Below are positions 34,888 to 47,485 of a DNA stretch of 64,000 nt, piece by piece; position 1 is the stretch's first letter, and each line of letters opens with the position of its first letter. The position numbers and the translations under genes were made by a program. The notes under the pieces are model-generated. The model was not told the DNA's origin. It saw only the letters and a list, made by a program, of their open reading frames with translations, and did no database searches. Where the stretch lies: positions 109,638,778-109,702,777 of the forward strand of contig JAVHZZ010000010.1 of the NCBI GenBank assembly GCA_036250195.1, written 5' to 3'. This DNA is from Mixophyes australis (lineage: Eukaryota > Chordata > Amphibia > Anura > Limnodynastidae).

Positions 34888-35138
34888 TCTTCCAACCCTC
34901 GTGAAATGTCCGGGAGATTCATAAATTGTGGGTAGCTCTCCCTGACCCCCAGGGGAACAGACCTTTCTCCTGGATCCTTCCTAGGGAAGTGGGCAGAATG
35001 TGGCCGTCAATGACGCAATTTGCAGCAAATAGCACCATTTTGGCTCCAACACCCCCTGTAAAATGATGCAATTATCTTGCAGGGCTGAACTTGCTGCGTG
35101 ACCTCCCCTCTGGGAATATCCAAAAGTTGCCAAATATG
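34888..35138 (+). repeat. Diverged copy of the CATACTTGCC-type MITE
   Basis: It runs from 'cttccaaccctcgtgaaatg' with 'tgtccgggaga' to the inverse end CATATTTGGCAACTTTTGG. The inner 'aagtgggcagaat' and 'aatgacgcaatttgcagc' words match the element at 6,817. No duplication remains. Confidence 0.65.
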
Positions 35139-35625
35139 GTTGAAGTAGCACGCTGCACTCGGGTTATACAAACCAGGAGCAAAGCATAACATTTAAAAGT
35201 CAAATATCATAAGACGTTAACTCTTTCTGACTAATATTTATTCAAATATTCCAGCATTTTGATTTTAAAGTGACCCGTCCCCTGTACGCAGTGGAGGCAG
35301 ACATTTTGCAAGCTGTGCCAGGGTGCAGTCTATGAATCTTCATAGATGGTGATAACAGAGCAAATATTGGGTCAGTACAAGTAGCGCTGCAATACTTGGT
35401 GCATAGAGTTCTGCATGACTTTACATATACAGGGTCTTGTTCGTTAAGGAACATAAATGCACATACACGCCGTGTTTTGCGTTTAATTGCTTACATATAA
35501 CCAGAAAAGGACCATACGCCAGTGAACACAAGTACATCAAATTAATTTTTGAACGCAATGTACACTATTTACAGCCTAAGATTTCATGGGTGGAACGGGG
35601 GAGGAGTGTATGTACATAGTCAATT
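35139..35625. other. Non-coding, no gene
   Basis: No supported feature. Confidence 0.3.
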
Positions 35626-35923
35626 GTACAGTAAGGGCGTGCTGAGCTCGAGGGACACACATTCGTCCCATTCATGCTTTGGGCATCTCTCAGGTACGTG
35701 ATTTTCAGCTGTATCACTTGCACCAGCTACGGGTCAGGTGTAAGTGCTGATTACTAGTGATGACGGCTGTGTATACAGCTAGAACATGTGTTTGTAGTCA
35801 GAGGCAACTGTAACAATGTATTTTATGTACACTGTAGGCTTTAATAATATCCTGATATGTATTTCATGTAAAATAAAAATGAAGAAAACAAACATTTGCG
35901 TTGACTTTGCGTGAATTAGGCCC
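35626..35923 (+). mobile_element. MITE with GGGCCTAATTCACGC end
   Basis: The right edge is the inverse of GGGCCTAATTCACGCAAAG. The inner 'gtatacagctagaacatgtg' and 'ctctcaggtacgtg' are inversely matched at 44,165-44,250. The left edge (near 'cagtaagggcgtgctgagc') is approximate. Non-coding. Confidence 0.55.
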
Positions 35924-37689
35924 ACAGTGCATAATTTACATATGCAGTGTGCAAGGGCGAAGCAAAAGCAGAATTAGAAGCCAGAACTTTGCATCACTGT
36001 GAAATGATCTGTTCTGCAACAACTTGCACATAATTCCAGCTCAGATTCACTCATCTCTAGATCACATCTTCCCACTGACAAACTGAGCAGCACATTCTCT
36101 ATATCACACCGTGTACACTGTCTACTATACTCTTCCGGGTACGACAGTCACAGCCGCGCCAAACGGTTTGATAAGAGTAAAAAGATAATAATATAGAATT
36201 ATAGAAAAGGCTAAAATTCATTTGCAGAAAGAAATGCAAGAAGAGCTGTGTGCAATTATTTTACATGAAATCTCGGCCACTAGGGGGTGCTGTTCCGTTG
36301 AACATCTGCTGTTCTTATAATAATAAATGCGTAGAGGGAGGGAAATTAAATTCTTGTTGCAGAATGTCTTATTCTACTTCGTTTTGTAGAATATCTTTTA
36401 AAGGGCATCTGCACCCAAGTTTTTTGTTTTTTTCTATTAATCAAGGCAGCTATTTTTCCTTAAAAATGTAATTAGCATCGCCAATCCCGCCCCGTATCCA
36501 AGGTGTTCAGCCCTGACAAGCTCACCTAGGTGAAAAGCAACAGGTGTGGGGAGGCGAAGTACATTTATTTAAAAATTAAAGTAAAGAAATAAAACACAAT
36601 GCTGCATTTTAGGAAGAATATATTTTCCTTTTAAGTTAAAAGTTGTTTGTATTTTGGATCTGCCCACGTAAAGTTGTTTAACACATTACTGCATAATTAT
36701 AGTCCCCGAGTTGGCTGAAATGCAGTTTTTTGGCTGATGGAGCTTATAAAGGTTATTCTTGGGTTCTATTTTAGGCAAATGCTCCCAACTAAACAAAGCA
36801 GACGTCTGCTGTAACCAGCATTCTTTCCAATGTGCATTAGTGACCCAGCGCCTCTCTGCTCAGCTCTAATACCTGCGAGGCGTCATCTGTTCGCCACTCT
36901 CAGTCATAGCCTATTATGTTCAATTGTTATGTTTGTGTTTTCCAACACATTATGGAGAAGCAGGGAGGGGAGGTAGTGCACCATTATCACATAACAGCTG
37001 TCCCCACATCACAAGTCAGATAATAGGAGTCGTAGTAAGAGCTAGTTGTAGTCTCACATCATCTGTTGGGACACTGCTGCAGCAAACGTAGGGACTGTTC
37101 CATCAGAGCAACTTACCATATGGACCTTTAAACTTGTATCACCAGCACCTCGTCATTTTGCAGAATATTCCATGTGCTGTTTATTAGCGGACTGATTGCT
37201 GACTTGTCTGGAGGTCTGCAGAATATTACCCTGTTCTCGTGACACATGCATGAGATACATAGTGATAGATTTTTAGAGAACATCTAGAAAACAGATATTG
37301 GCTGTATTGCAGCACTGTTTATATGCCAGAGACACTTATTAAGCTACATTAGTTTTAATTACAATATTTAGTATGATTTTTTAATTGGAAACAAAAAAAT
37401 TGCTTTTTTTAATGTGTAATTTAAAGAATCACTGAAAGTAACATATAAGTTGTTTCAAAATGATAAATAAATCTTGCAGCATGCAAACATCTGTATGTAA
37501 AACAGACAAGGACTATACGTGACCTACAAGTCCCAGCATGCATTATGGCTTATTGTTCTATGGTATGTGGAGGACACCTGGTTGTATAATTATTACTGTG
37601 AATATTCCCATACTGTGATAAAACTGAATTATGATTGACGATTTTACAATTACAGATCATTACAGCCATTTTTAGTGACCCCTCTAGGA
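35924..37689. other. Non-coding, no gene
   Basis: No gene. 'acctacaagtcccagcatgc' at 37,522 is a fragment of the same small palindromic repeat as at 37,690. Confidence 0.3.
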
Positions 37690-37803
37690 CAATCCTAGCC
37701 AACCTGTGGCTCCCCAGGTGTTGTGAAACTACAAGTCCCAGCCTGCCCTGTTAGGTGTCAGCTGGCTATCCGCTGGCACAACATGCTGGGTTATGTAGTC
37801 TCA
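37690..37803. repeat. Small palindromic repeat with 'CTACAAGTCCCAGC'
   Basis: 'gtgttgtgaaactacaagtc' with 'ccagcctg' is mirrored by 'ggcacaacatgctgggttat' with 'gtagtctcac', giving imperfect inverted arms of about 45 bp. This looks like a hAT-type MITE common in frogs; the ends are worn. Confidence 0.55.
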
Positions 37804-38497
37804 CTTGCTAGTACTTATTTGTTCCTGGGGCTCCTTTGGGGTTTCGCTTTCTCAGTTCTTTGAAAGAGAAGTTTGTGAAAGACAAATATGAGAACATCCG
37901 ACTGATTATTGGGGGCCTCTAAATCCGAGAAGGAGAGGGAGCAACGTCTCTCACCTGGTGAGGGAGATTGGGAGGGAGACCTCTGGCTATCTCTCATGAT
38001 ATTGCAGAATCTGTCCTTTCCCGGGAGTACCAGATCTGCTGCCAGAGGATTTGGGGAATTATATCACCTTTGTACCAGAAAATGCCTATGTGTACCCATA
38101 ATCTGGGATCTTGAGCTTTTCATTGGGGGGTGGCAATGGCCAAGATTCAGAAGAGTGGTGGGTCTTTTCTTTGGTGATGCCCCTAAAGGACCTTCAAGTT
38201 TCACTTTGGGGTTGTGCCCAAAAAAGGAGTGTCTGGGTTACGGGGTATGTGCATGCTTATTGGCGACTTTTCAAGATGTAATAGGATACAGTGGAGGTCC
38301 ATAGTTCGCTGATGACGGAAGACCCAACATCACCGGCTATAGAAATGAATACATTACCGATGGAATACAGACCAACGTTCTGAGGACCAAACTGGATAAG
38401 ACAAAGTCACTTAACTTATTTTGTTGGTTGTGTGTCTGAAGACGCCCTCTTTGCAGTTCTTGTCTCTACCTGTGCTCTTGAACATTGCTGCTAGGGT
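37804..38497. other. Non-coding, no gene
   Basis: Open frames here have no recognised homology. No feature supported. Confidence 0.3.
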
Positions 38498-38929
38498 GTC
38501 ACCGATTGGTATGGTGTTACCGATGGGTAGGGTGTCACCGATTGGTATGGTGTTCAGGGCTGGTGCTAGGGTTTGCGGCGCCCTAGGCAAAATTTCGCCG
38601 CCGCCGCGCCCCCGTGCCCGCCCCCCCCGAACACACTAATTAAAAAAAGAATTCGATTTTTTCTTACCTTTTCTTCCTCTAGCTGCATGCTGACAGGGGA
38701 GGGGGACGTTGAACCGCTGACTAGGTCCCGGCGCCCTAGGCAACTGCCTAAGGTTGCCTAATGGGAGCGCCGGGCCTGATGGTGTTACCGATGGGTAGGG
38801 TTTAACCGATGGGTAGGCTGTTATTGATGGGTAGGGTGTTACCGATGGGTAGGGTTTAACCGATGGGTAGGCTGTTATTGATGTGTAGGCTGTTATTGAT
38901 GGGTAGGGTGTTATTGATAGGTAGGGTTT
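38498..38929 (+). repeat. 18-bp minisatellite interrupted by a hAT element
   Basis: Units of 18 bp read GTTACCGATGGGTAGGGT with variants GTCACCGATTGGTATGGT and TTAACCGATGGGTAGGCT. Three units lie left of the insertion and eight or more right of it. On the right, three variants (GTTACC, TTAACC, GTTATT) repeat in order, giving a 54-bp higher-order period. Confidence 0.92.
38555..38778. mobile_element. hAT MITE nested in the 18-bp array
   Basis: It starts CAGGGCTGGTGCTAGGG and ends with the inverse of CAGGCCCGGCGCTCCC. The flanks are the identical 8-mer ATGGTGTT (38547-38554 and 38779-38786). Removing the element and one flank restores the 18-bp register exactly. The GCGCCCTAGGCAA words occur near both ends. 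Non-coding. Confidence 0.92.
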
Positions 38930-39784
38930 TTAGTAGTATCTGGCTTGGGGAGTTCAGGGAGTCAGGTAGAAGATGCAGTTATAGTCAGTGACTTATCTGC
39001 GGTGTAGGAGGATTTTCAGGTTCCAGTTCTTGGTCACCTATTCAATTGCCTTTTTTAGCCTTCTCCTTGTAAGTGAATTAATGTCTCTGTCGAGGTGTTT
39101 TGTGAGAGGATGTGCCACTTTTGCCCAGTCTGGGGAGACCAATTTTTCCACCACTCCTTTGACTAAGCGTCAGTTTTACAATGCATCGCGCATATGTATG
39201 GTGCGTTTGGGTTTGGACCCTAAAGATTTTACTTTCCACTGTTTGCAGACTTGAGTCAGCGTTTGTAGCAGCGAGGTTGAGCAGGTGTCTAAGGGCATTG
39301 TTTGGTGGTCCGCTGCGCGGTATGTCATACCTCTATTAATGTTCTTAACAATAATTTCAGTAAGTTGTCCATTCCCCATCCCCCCTTTTTTTTCCTTTTA
39401 GGGGCAGCATTGGATACATTTGATTTGTAGGAGATTTCTACGTCCCCTGGGCTGAGAGGAGGTAGTAAATGTACAGGGTGGGTTGGGGGTAAACTAGGTC
39501 TGTGCTGGTCCCAGTTTTGGGGCTTAGTTTCTGAGGAAGAAGTTGGTCCTCTGTCCTTGCTCTTTGCACAGCTGCCATTGACCGCAGCATGTGCCCAGTC
39601 TGCAGCAGGACACACAGCGAGCCTTGGAGTGGTGGCATAGCAGTATGCATGTGGGGTGAACGACTAGTGGTCCGGTGGTCCCTCGGATGGCCTGGCATAC
39701 GTCTCATACTGCAAAGTGTGTTGAATGGGTAACAAAAAGGTTGAACAGGAGGGTATCTAAATTTGCTTTAGAATTAGGTGTTGT
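38930..39784. other. Non-coding, no gene
   Basis: No supported gene. Overlapping short open frames occur on both strands without recognisable homology. Confidence 0.3.
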
Positions 39785-39792
39785 CTGGACGC

Positions 39793-40071
39793 CAGTGATG
39801 GGCATCCTAACACACTTCAGCGGCCACAGATTGTGGCCCTCTAACCACTAAAAGGGCCGCACATTACCCTTACTCTCAGTAATAAAGATAAACAGTACAT
39901 GTAATCACAGAAAGAGACACCTATCTGTAATAACATAATTAGGTGCATTTTACACACGTGTTACACGCTATAATAACCACATCTGTCAATAATGCAGGAA
40001 AAATCTGGCGGCCGCAGGTGAAGGCTCAGAGGGCCGCATGCGGCCCTAGGGCCACCCATTACCCATCTTTG
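39793..40071. mobile_element. hAT-type MITE, about 280 bp
   Basis: The left end is CAGTGATGGGCATCC and the right end is the inverse of CAAAGATGGGTAATGGG, with GGGCCGCATGCGGCCC inside the right edge. The flanks CTGGACGC (39785-39792) and CTGTACTT (40072-40079) agree at only 5 of 8, so the duplication is decayed or the edge is off by a base or two. Confidence 0.65.
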
Positions 40072-40210
40072 CTGTACTTATGAATCCGAGGTCTTTGGTC
40101 CAAACGGGTGTGAATTTTACTGAAATCAGATAAGGCCCTTCAAGGGTCTCTGAAAGTGGCTCTGTGGTTGCTGCAAGAATCAAGGGCAGTTAAAAAGGTA
40201 CAATGCCCCT

Positions 40211-40705
40211 ATGAGGTAGAGGCTCAGGGGGACTGGGCCAGGCTGGCTGAGGTGTGAGGTGCAGGGGGACTGGGCCAAGCTGGCTGAGGTATGAGGTAGA
40301 GGTGCAGGGGGGCCGGACCAGGCTGGTTGAGGTATGAGGTAGAGGTGCAGGGGGACCGGGCCAGGCTGACTGAGGTGTAAGGTAGAGGTGCAGGGGGACC
40401 GGGCCAGGCTGGCTGAGGTGTGAGGTAGAGGTGCAGGGGGACTGGGCCAGGCTGGCTGAGGTGTGAGGTAGAAGTGAAGGGGGACCGGGCCAGGCTGACT
40501 GAGGTGTGAGGTAGAGGTGCAGGGGGACCGGGCCAGGCTGGCTGAGGTGTGAGGTAGAGGTGCAGGGGGACCGGGCCAGGCTGACAGAGGTGTGAGGTAG
40601 AGGTGCAGGGGTACCGGGCCAGGCTGGCTGAGGTGTGAGGTAGAGGTGCAGGGGGACCGGGCCAAGCTGGCTGAGGTGTGAGGTAGAGGTGCAGGGGGAC
40701 CGGGC
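40211..40705 (+). repeat. 43-bp minisatellite, about 11.5 copies
   Basis: The unit contains GAGGTAGAGGTGCAGGGGGA, then CCGGGCCAGGCTGGCTGAGG, spaced 43 bp apart (for example 40,381, 40,424, 40,467). The first two units are shortened. Reading through gives long open frames on the minus strand (PLHLYLTPQPAWPG type), which are not a gene. Confidence 0.95.
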
Positions 40706-43700
40706 CTTGTCATGTTTATATGATGTCATTTATGTTTTATTGTATGTTTTTTGTGACAGTTATTTATTTCTTCTTTTATAGAAGTAGTTTTATGTTTACT
40801 GTACAGATAACGGGAATAAGGGTTGAGGACGTCCAGTTTCTAGAAAGATTTTTTTGCCTTAGAAAGTCGTGTTAATTAAAATCCTCCCTCGCTTGACCCA
40901 AATTACAGGGTAACGTTATCACTAAGGGAACCGTGCCTGTTTGTTGGGCAATTCCAGATTCCTAGCAGCACAATAGACTAACGGGGACGTTTTTATAACC
41001 CGGCTACTTCTGTCCTCCATGTAGAACACAAAGCCTCGGAATTGCTTCTCCGAGAGTCCGTCTGTCACCGGGGCCGCGCCGAGGACGTGCTGCAGTCACA
41101 GCCATTTACAGTGCGCAAGATTTAAGACCTTGTGGCTGGACAGCTTTGTGTAAACCGCACAATGTTGGTGGAATAAGCCAATTATGGGAATTTTACAGGA
41201 GGTGGGTTTGACTTTTGTACGTAATTAGTTTCTTTTATTTAAAGCAAAGCTCCTCAATAGAATAGCCAATTACCTGTCATAAATGGCAAAGTGGAGTTTG
41301 GTTTTTTTTTCCTTTTTTTGAGCGGCTCCCTCGGGAATGTAAGAGGAGGTCCTCTCCTGCGCTCTTTGTTCTGCCGAAACACACTTCTTTTCCCCTCATT
41401 AGAGCTGTTTTTAGTTCCCCAGAGCAGTAATGAGCTGCGCCGTCCTGCACTTAAACTGCTGCAAGCCCCTCTAACAAGGTATGAAATGCAGGTGAAATGG
41501 AACTGCCTTCAGCTACAGTCGCTTTAATGTTAAAGCTCTTGGAAAAAAACATATTCAAAGAGCGCAGAGCCCGGGGGGGCTTTGTAAATCAGGGTGGTCC
41601 CATCGCCTGCACTGGACTTGACAGGACAGAACATGAGAGGGCAGCTTAAGGCAGAGATCATTAGACGACCGTCTAACAATCCACATTCAGACCAATTAAT
41701 TCTGCTCACCTCTCTGATTGGGGCCAGGCTTTAGATCCTCTCGCCGAGTCCGTTTTCAAGGATTATTGCAATATTGTTAGTTCTTGAAATCCTAGTGTAG
41801 AAAATAAAGTGGTTATTCAGCTTTTCCAGGAGTAATCGGGTTATGTAATTGTGCTCTGCGCTCCCCACAGTGTTAGCAAATTTGAAATTTTGCAAATTAA
41901 GTCTTACCAATTAAAGCCAAAGAAGATTCTTTGTAATGTATCTATGGCACTATCAAATGTATTCCCAGGGCTGGTTACTAATAGTGAATATAGCCAAAAT
42001 AAAGGCATGTCCACCTTCATACAACTTTATTATTTTTGCTTGTATGTTCCAGTCTGCAACTTTTCTAAATTTACTTTATCTTTGTGGATTATTTCATGTT
42101 TCCCATCAAGACCTTCAAATCTTTATAACTTTAGGCAAAGTTGTGAGTTTTCAGCGCCCTTGGATACGACACAATCTGCTCTGCGTATACAGTTGTATAC
42201 TACGTGTCAAAGTGATCTGCGCTATGTCTGAACTTACCGCTAATCACTGATACAAGTAATTTGTTGTCAAAAACAGGGACCAGGCTACATGCCAGGAAAG
42301 AACCAAATTACTTTACATTAAAAAAAGAATATCAATAATATAACAAGTTACAAATGTAACATTGAAATAAACATATACAAAACAAATTAATAAAAAATCA
42401 AACTATACAGACGATGAATTGAACTGGTGTGATAATAATATCACAGGATCTATCTTCACAGACAATAATAAGATAAGAGATTGTAAACTTACAATACAGA
42501 GCAATCTCATGAGAATATATTTAAATTGAATATAAGAACAAATTCACAAACCAGGTCTAATAATAACCAACTGATCCCCAGAGTCATTATTCTTCATATA
42601 ATACAATATATAAATAAGGATTCCCTCCACAGTATGAAACGTGTTTTGGTCACCGACACCCCCCCTCCCCCAGTATTTAGTTATTATCAGAGTGACAACA
42701 AACCCGGAAATTAATACACAGGTTAAACTTCCATCTTTTTTGTGACCCACGGACCAGACGTTTGAGTCCCTCCGAGCTGCTCTTTGGTGTAGATTTCATG
42801 TAGAATATGGCATGGTGTCTGTATATACTCGGAGTGGTAGATAGCAGGGGTTAAACATCATTTCACCAGCTTAGACCCTCCGCGTTCTGCATGTAACTGT
42901 TCACCAGGCCCAGATAGAATGAAATGAACGAAAGGGTCCTAGATTAGACATAGTTTTATGCTGTTCATCTTCTACTTCCTTCACCCGATCTTTGTCGAGT
43001 TTTACACCCAATGATGTCATATCTCACCTGCAATGACACAGTACATATCCATTGTCACTAGGCCCCCCCATGCCCCACACTCCCACCATCTAGTGTGTTG
43101 TATTGTGAGAGAATTAACCCACACGGTAAGACTGACTGGAGAGCTTTGGACGATATAAAGGGATTGTTGGAAATAGGAGAAATACAATGGCAACTGTACT
43201 GAATAGTGTGCTCTGCAAACAGACTATAAAGAGATATATCTGTCTGTTGTTTGACAAACATTTTATTGCAAGATCCGAGAATCTATCACCATCGTTACCA
43301 CAATATACTCTACAGCATTGTGAATTTCAAGGAATTTCCAGAATTAGAAGCCGAGTATCCGGCTTCTTACCTTATTCTGAAATTAATTTTATAATGTACC
43401 GTGCAAATTGGGAACAGTTAATAGCAGAATCTGATCAACCAAAAAGAATTGCACTTCTAGAGCGCCGGCAAATTCTAATCTCGGAAAGTTTTAAGCACCA
43501 GTTTGAGAATTTCTCACCGTAACAAGTGCTGATTAACGGAGAATCGGCTCAGGACCATTAACTCCAAGACTGGGATATTTCTATATTAACTGAGCAGCTT
43601 TTTTTCCAATATATGCAGCAGAGACGCCGAGAAGTATTACGTCTGGAGAAAAAAAACTTTTCCTGCAAGTTCACATTCTCTAAAGTATGTTGTTAATTCA

Positions 43701-43855
43701 CTGAAGTAGTTGTACGTGTGATTGCCTCTCAATGATCTCTGTGTGAGGGTCACCGACAACAATTATAGAAACCATATTTATATTCTACCATTCTATGAAT
43801 ATCATTTTCCAATCAGAATGGTTATTTTTCTTCTGCCTTATGAGTTAAGTACAAC
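40706..43855. other. Non-coding; candidate regulatory block 41,240-41,760
   Basis: No gene. 41,240-41,760 is a long, unique, compositionally even block (for example 'ccagagcagtaatgagctgc', 'accaattaattctgctcacc') of the kind often conserved around developmental regulators. From 42,240 to 43,860 I see only AT-rich unique DNA. Confidence 0.35.
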
Positions 43856-44345
43856 GGGTCTCATTCATCAAAACAAACACAATGTGAGTTTTTTACATGG
43901 CGTATACGCACGTCCGTATTCAGCAAAGAGCGGATGGGAAGATACGTCTGGTGATGAATATAGGTCTAGGTCCGCTCTGCCCTAACAGACAATCCACTGC
44001 AGGATATATTGAATATATAAGGGGAATATAAAGTCACAAAAGAACGTGCAGAAAGAAAAAAATATTCAATTAATCTCATCTCTTCATAGTCATTAATTAG
44101 AGAACATTAAAACGTTTTTTTGTTTTTTTTAAAATTCTCCATAAAATATATTTTTACAGTTGTTCCTGATGCAAACACATGTTCTAGCAGTATACACAGC
44201 CGCCATCGCTAGTAAACGGCACTTACACCTGACCTGAGAGATGTCCGCCACTTGAATCGGACGCTGTACTACGGTTCTTTGAGCTCAAAGATGAATTGGA
44301 CATTGCTGCGTTCTCTGGCGTATTCTCCGGTTCTGGGTGTGCGCA
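43856..44345 (-). mobile_element. MITE with GGGTCTCATTCATC end
   Basis: The left edge GGGTCTCATTCATCAAAAC resembles the inverse right edge of the element at 35,923. 'acatgttctagcagtatac' and 'acctgagagatg' are inverse matches to that copy. The far edge is approximate. Confidence 0.5.
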
Positions 44346-44394
44346 GAGTGATTTTATGTAAAATATGTCCCATATCAGCATTTACACTCTTTAA

Positions 44395-44513
44395 TGTCTG
44401 TGTGTGTTAGCGAATTTGGACTGTAAGCCCCAATGGGGCAGGGACTGATGTGAATTCTCTGTACAGCGCTGCGGAATTAGTGGCGCTATATAAATCAATG
44501 ATGATGATGATGA
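44395..44513 (+). mobile_element. tRNA-derived SINE, 3' end only
   Basis: It contains 'gtgtgtgttagcgaatttgg', 'gtaagccccaatggggcagg', TGTACAGCGCTGCGGAATTA, GGCGCTATATAAATCAATG and a (GAT)n tail. It is strongly 5' truncated. Confidence 0.85.
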
Positions 44514-46307
44514 TTAATGATTCAGGCCCAGTATATTTAAATCCTGTTTAGACTGTTACAATATAACTAATGACAACCTCTCTGACCTGTGTCCACATTG
44601 CATGGATATTATAAACGTAGCTATAATGATCTAGACGTCATGAAAACAAATGAATAAACAACAATATTATCTCCATCACTTGTGTTTTCTTGAACCCTTG
44701 TTCACTATTCCACCATACAGCTCATGTTTATAGTCACACACCAGGGGGTTAAATAGCACAGAACAGTTTCATGAGGAGCCGTTTGTCCACAATGTATTTT
44801 GTTTTCTACAAAATCAATTACACGAACAACATTGTGGCAGGTTAACAATTCATTTTGTACTCAGTATCATCAATTATGTTGTTAATTTGGTGCACAAATG
44901 AGATGGACCACAAAATCAATTTTGTAATAAGTTTTGTTAAGTTGTTTTAATAAGAAAATGATAATGTTTCAAATACAAAATCAATATCTTAGCTAGAAAA
45001 TAAGTTGTGTCAACTATAGATACTACAGAAATGATTAAGCATAGTTTTGCTACACAGAATACATTTTGCTACATAAAGTTATATCTACAAATTTACACCA
45101 GTCAAAAATTATGTTTCGAGTTGCAGAGCAGTGTTGTAGAAAATTACATATTCATTTGTAATATCCGGTTGTTAGGAATGTCTACATAATGGATAGTTAA
45201 CTGAACCCAGCAGCACAGAGTATATCAGGAGATGAGTGATGTGTTAGTGAGGACAGGGCTGCATGTGACAGGGGCAGGGGGGGAGAAAGAAGTATGATTG
45301 TGTTAGCTATATAGTATATTTTAAGGTAGAATTACTCTTATATATCCTCAGCATTAACAAAATGCATTTTTCTGATTAATTAATCCCATACTCAGGATAG
45401 AAGGATAGGTGTGTAATAAATATATACATTAACACATTAGAGCAAGCGGGGGGTGGACTTGCTGCATACTGCGGAAGGAACCTTAGTGTAAAGTGTCTCA
45501 CTGCTAAACGAGATGGATGCTATAAGTTCCCATGATGCCCTCTCACAACACCAGAGTCTATTTCTGTTTAGCAGAATAATGTAGCAGTACACAAAGTTCC
45601 GCTCACACAAATGAATTGCTCCTTACTATCTACAAGAGGCTTTTGTTGTTACTGCTTACTGTTTATTTATAAGCAAATTAAAATGGAAACATTGTTATAA
45701 ACATATAAATCTGTGGTTTCACAAAACTTTTGTATGAAGTATCCCAGCCTAGATTTATTTCATGGGTAATTTAATCAGTGTTGGATTATAATAAAGGAAT
45801 TTAGAGTAGTATCTTGGAGTCCAGGGCAGTAAGGGGTACAGATCTCCTCCATTCCATCCCGGGGGTGTAAGTACAACCCTGACTAATAAAGTGAGTTTTA
45901 CAGTATAATACAATTGACCTTGTTTATAAATTTGCCATTTACTGCAAAATATGTATTATGTAACTTGGGTGAGGGGCTTGCGGTGTATTCTTTAGGGGTG
46001 GAACAGCGCATTGCCGGAACTCATAGCCAAATTTGGGTAGGGGTCTGTCTCTTCTAAGAATGTCTAGCACTGAGTGAGTGCCCCGAACTGGCACAGCACC
46101 AGAAACATCTGAAACTGTTATTTATATTTTTTAAAACACATTTTTATTAATAAATATAGTATTACAAGTTATTAATTGAACAGAATTTTCTCTTTGCTTA
46201 CACTCTGATGTGTGACGTTATATTGTACATCTGCATTGTGCGTATCCTGTTGTTTGTACAGTTTACATACAGCAAGTAATGTTTAGGCAGCGCTCACTAA
46301 CACCTAG
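44514..46307. other. Non-coding, no gene
   Basis: AT-rich. At 44,800-45,000 the words 'acaaaatcaatt' and 'gttgtta/ gttgttt' recur loosely, but no clear unit can be defined. Confidence 0.3.
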
Positions 46308-46480
46308 GGCTAGATTTACTAAGCTGCGGGTTTGAAAAAGTGGGGATGTTGCCTATAGCAACCATTTAGATTTTAGCTGTCATTTTGTAGAAAGCACTAA
46401 ATAAATGAAAGCTAGAATCTGATTGATTGCTGTAGGCAACATCCCCACTTTTTCAAACCCGCAGCTTAGTAAATCTAGCC
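46308..46480. mobile_element. Palindromic MITE, well preserved
   Basis: The left arm GGCTAGATTTACTAAGCTGC is the exact inverse of the right arm GCAGCTTAGTAAATCTAGCC. Pairing continues inwards through 'gggtttgaaaaagtggggat' and 'gttgcctatagcaacc' with few mismatches. The element is 173 bp and non-coding. It is the youngest of three copies in the window. Confidence 0.93.
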
Positions 46481-47485
46481 TCTAGATTCAAATTGAAACC
46501 TTCCTTGAGATCCACTTGGATTTAATTACAGTCAGATCTACACTCAAATTCCGGGCTAGTTTTTTGCATGCAGAATGTGTCTGTAGCAGAATCAGGCCCT
46601 CTATGGTTATTTTTTCAATAAAATTTGTACAAGGATACAAATCTACTCTTTCAGTTGGAATTAAACAGATGAAACCTTCAGTCATAGGAAAGGGTTCTTT
46701 CCAGTAAGAGCTTGACAAACCCTATAGATTAGCCTCAAGAAAAGGAGTACATTTTACTGGCATAAGTAAACATGTACGATGGTATGTCCATCCAGGGAGT
46801 TGGTCAGATGCCACTGCAGAGACAGGACGGAATATCTCCCCTCCTAAGGAGAATTACACTGCGACTTTGGGGTCCAGATCAATTTAGGATTTTGAGTCTG
46901 TAGAGTTAAACTTATTCGACATAATAAAGACCTGTCCTCCTGCTGTAACGTCCTTCCCATAACATTGCTCGGCACCTTCCTCAAACTCTTATGAGCCCTT
47001 TGAAAACAAGATGACAGGTACAGCCAGATCCCCGCTGATACGTTTGTTGCTTTTAAAAGGTTTATATACTTCATCCACGGCAACTGTTTCCCGGCTAATT
47101 AAAACTTTCCGGAGGTAAATTTAATTTCTATCTATTGGGGCTGATTGAGCTGTGAGATGAATATGGACACAGATAAGCTTTTACTGGCTGATAATACGCG
47201 GCAGATTTCATTAGGATTGTACAAGATCTATCACAAGAGTTTAAATGGGAATATTTATTTTACTTCTTGGAAATAAATACCTTCTTATTTAAAGAGAAGC
47301 GTTATTAGATTTTATCTGATGTAAGAATGACTTGTGAAGGCCAAAATAATAGTCTTGTCTATCCAAGCTCCTTTGCGGAGATTAAAGGATGAAAAATAAA
47401 TAACAGGAAATAAATGTATTTTGTGATGCGAGTACAGGGGCTGAGTTCTGGTGGGTCGGTGATTGACCTTCTGTGCTTTCTAAAC
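46481..47485. other. Non-coding, no gene
   Basis: 'cagaatcaggccc' at 46,586 is the inverse of the GGGCCTGATTC MITE end. Together with 'tctagattcaaattgaaacc' this may be a worn relative of that family. No gene. Confidence 0.3.

Noticed and set aside
40180..40729. Minus-strand frames of about 178 codons
   Set aside because: They cover the 43-bp minisatellite only; two overlapping frames are both open.
41080..41100. 'gaggacg' words considered as part of LMO1 exon 1
   Set aside because: No preceding start codon and VLDKED-like reading, and no donor in the right phase.
43187..43522. 111-codon frame beginning MATVLNSVLCKQ
   Set aside because: No recognisable domain, no splice or promoter context, and the length is compatible with chance in AT-rich DNA.
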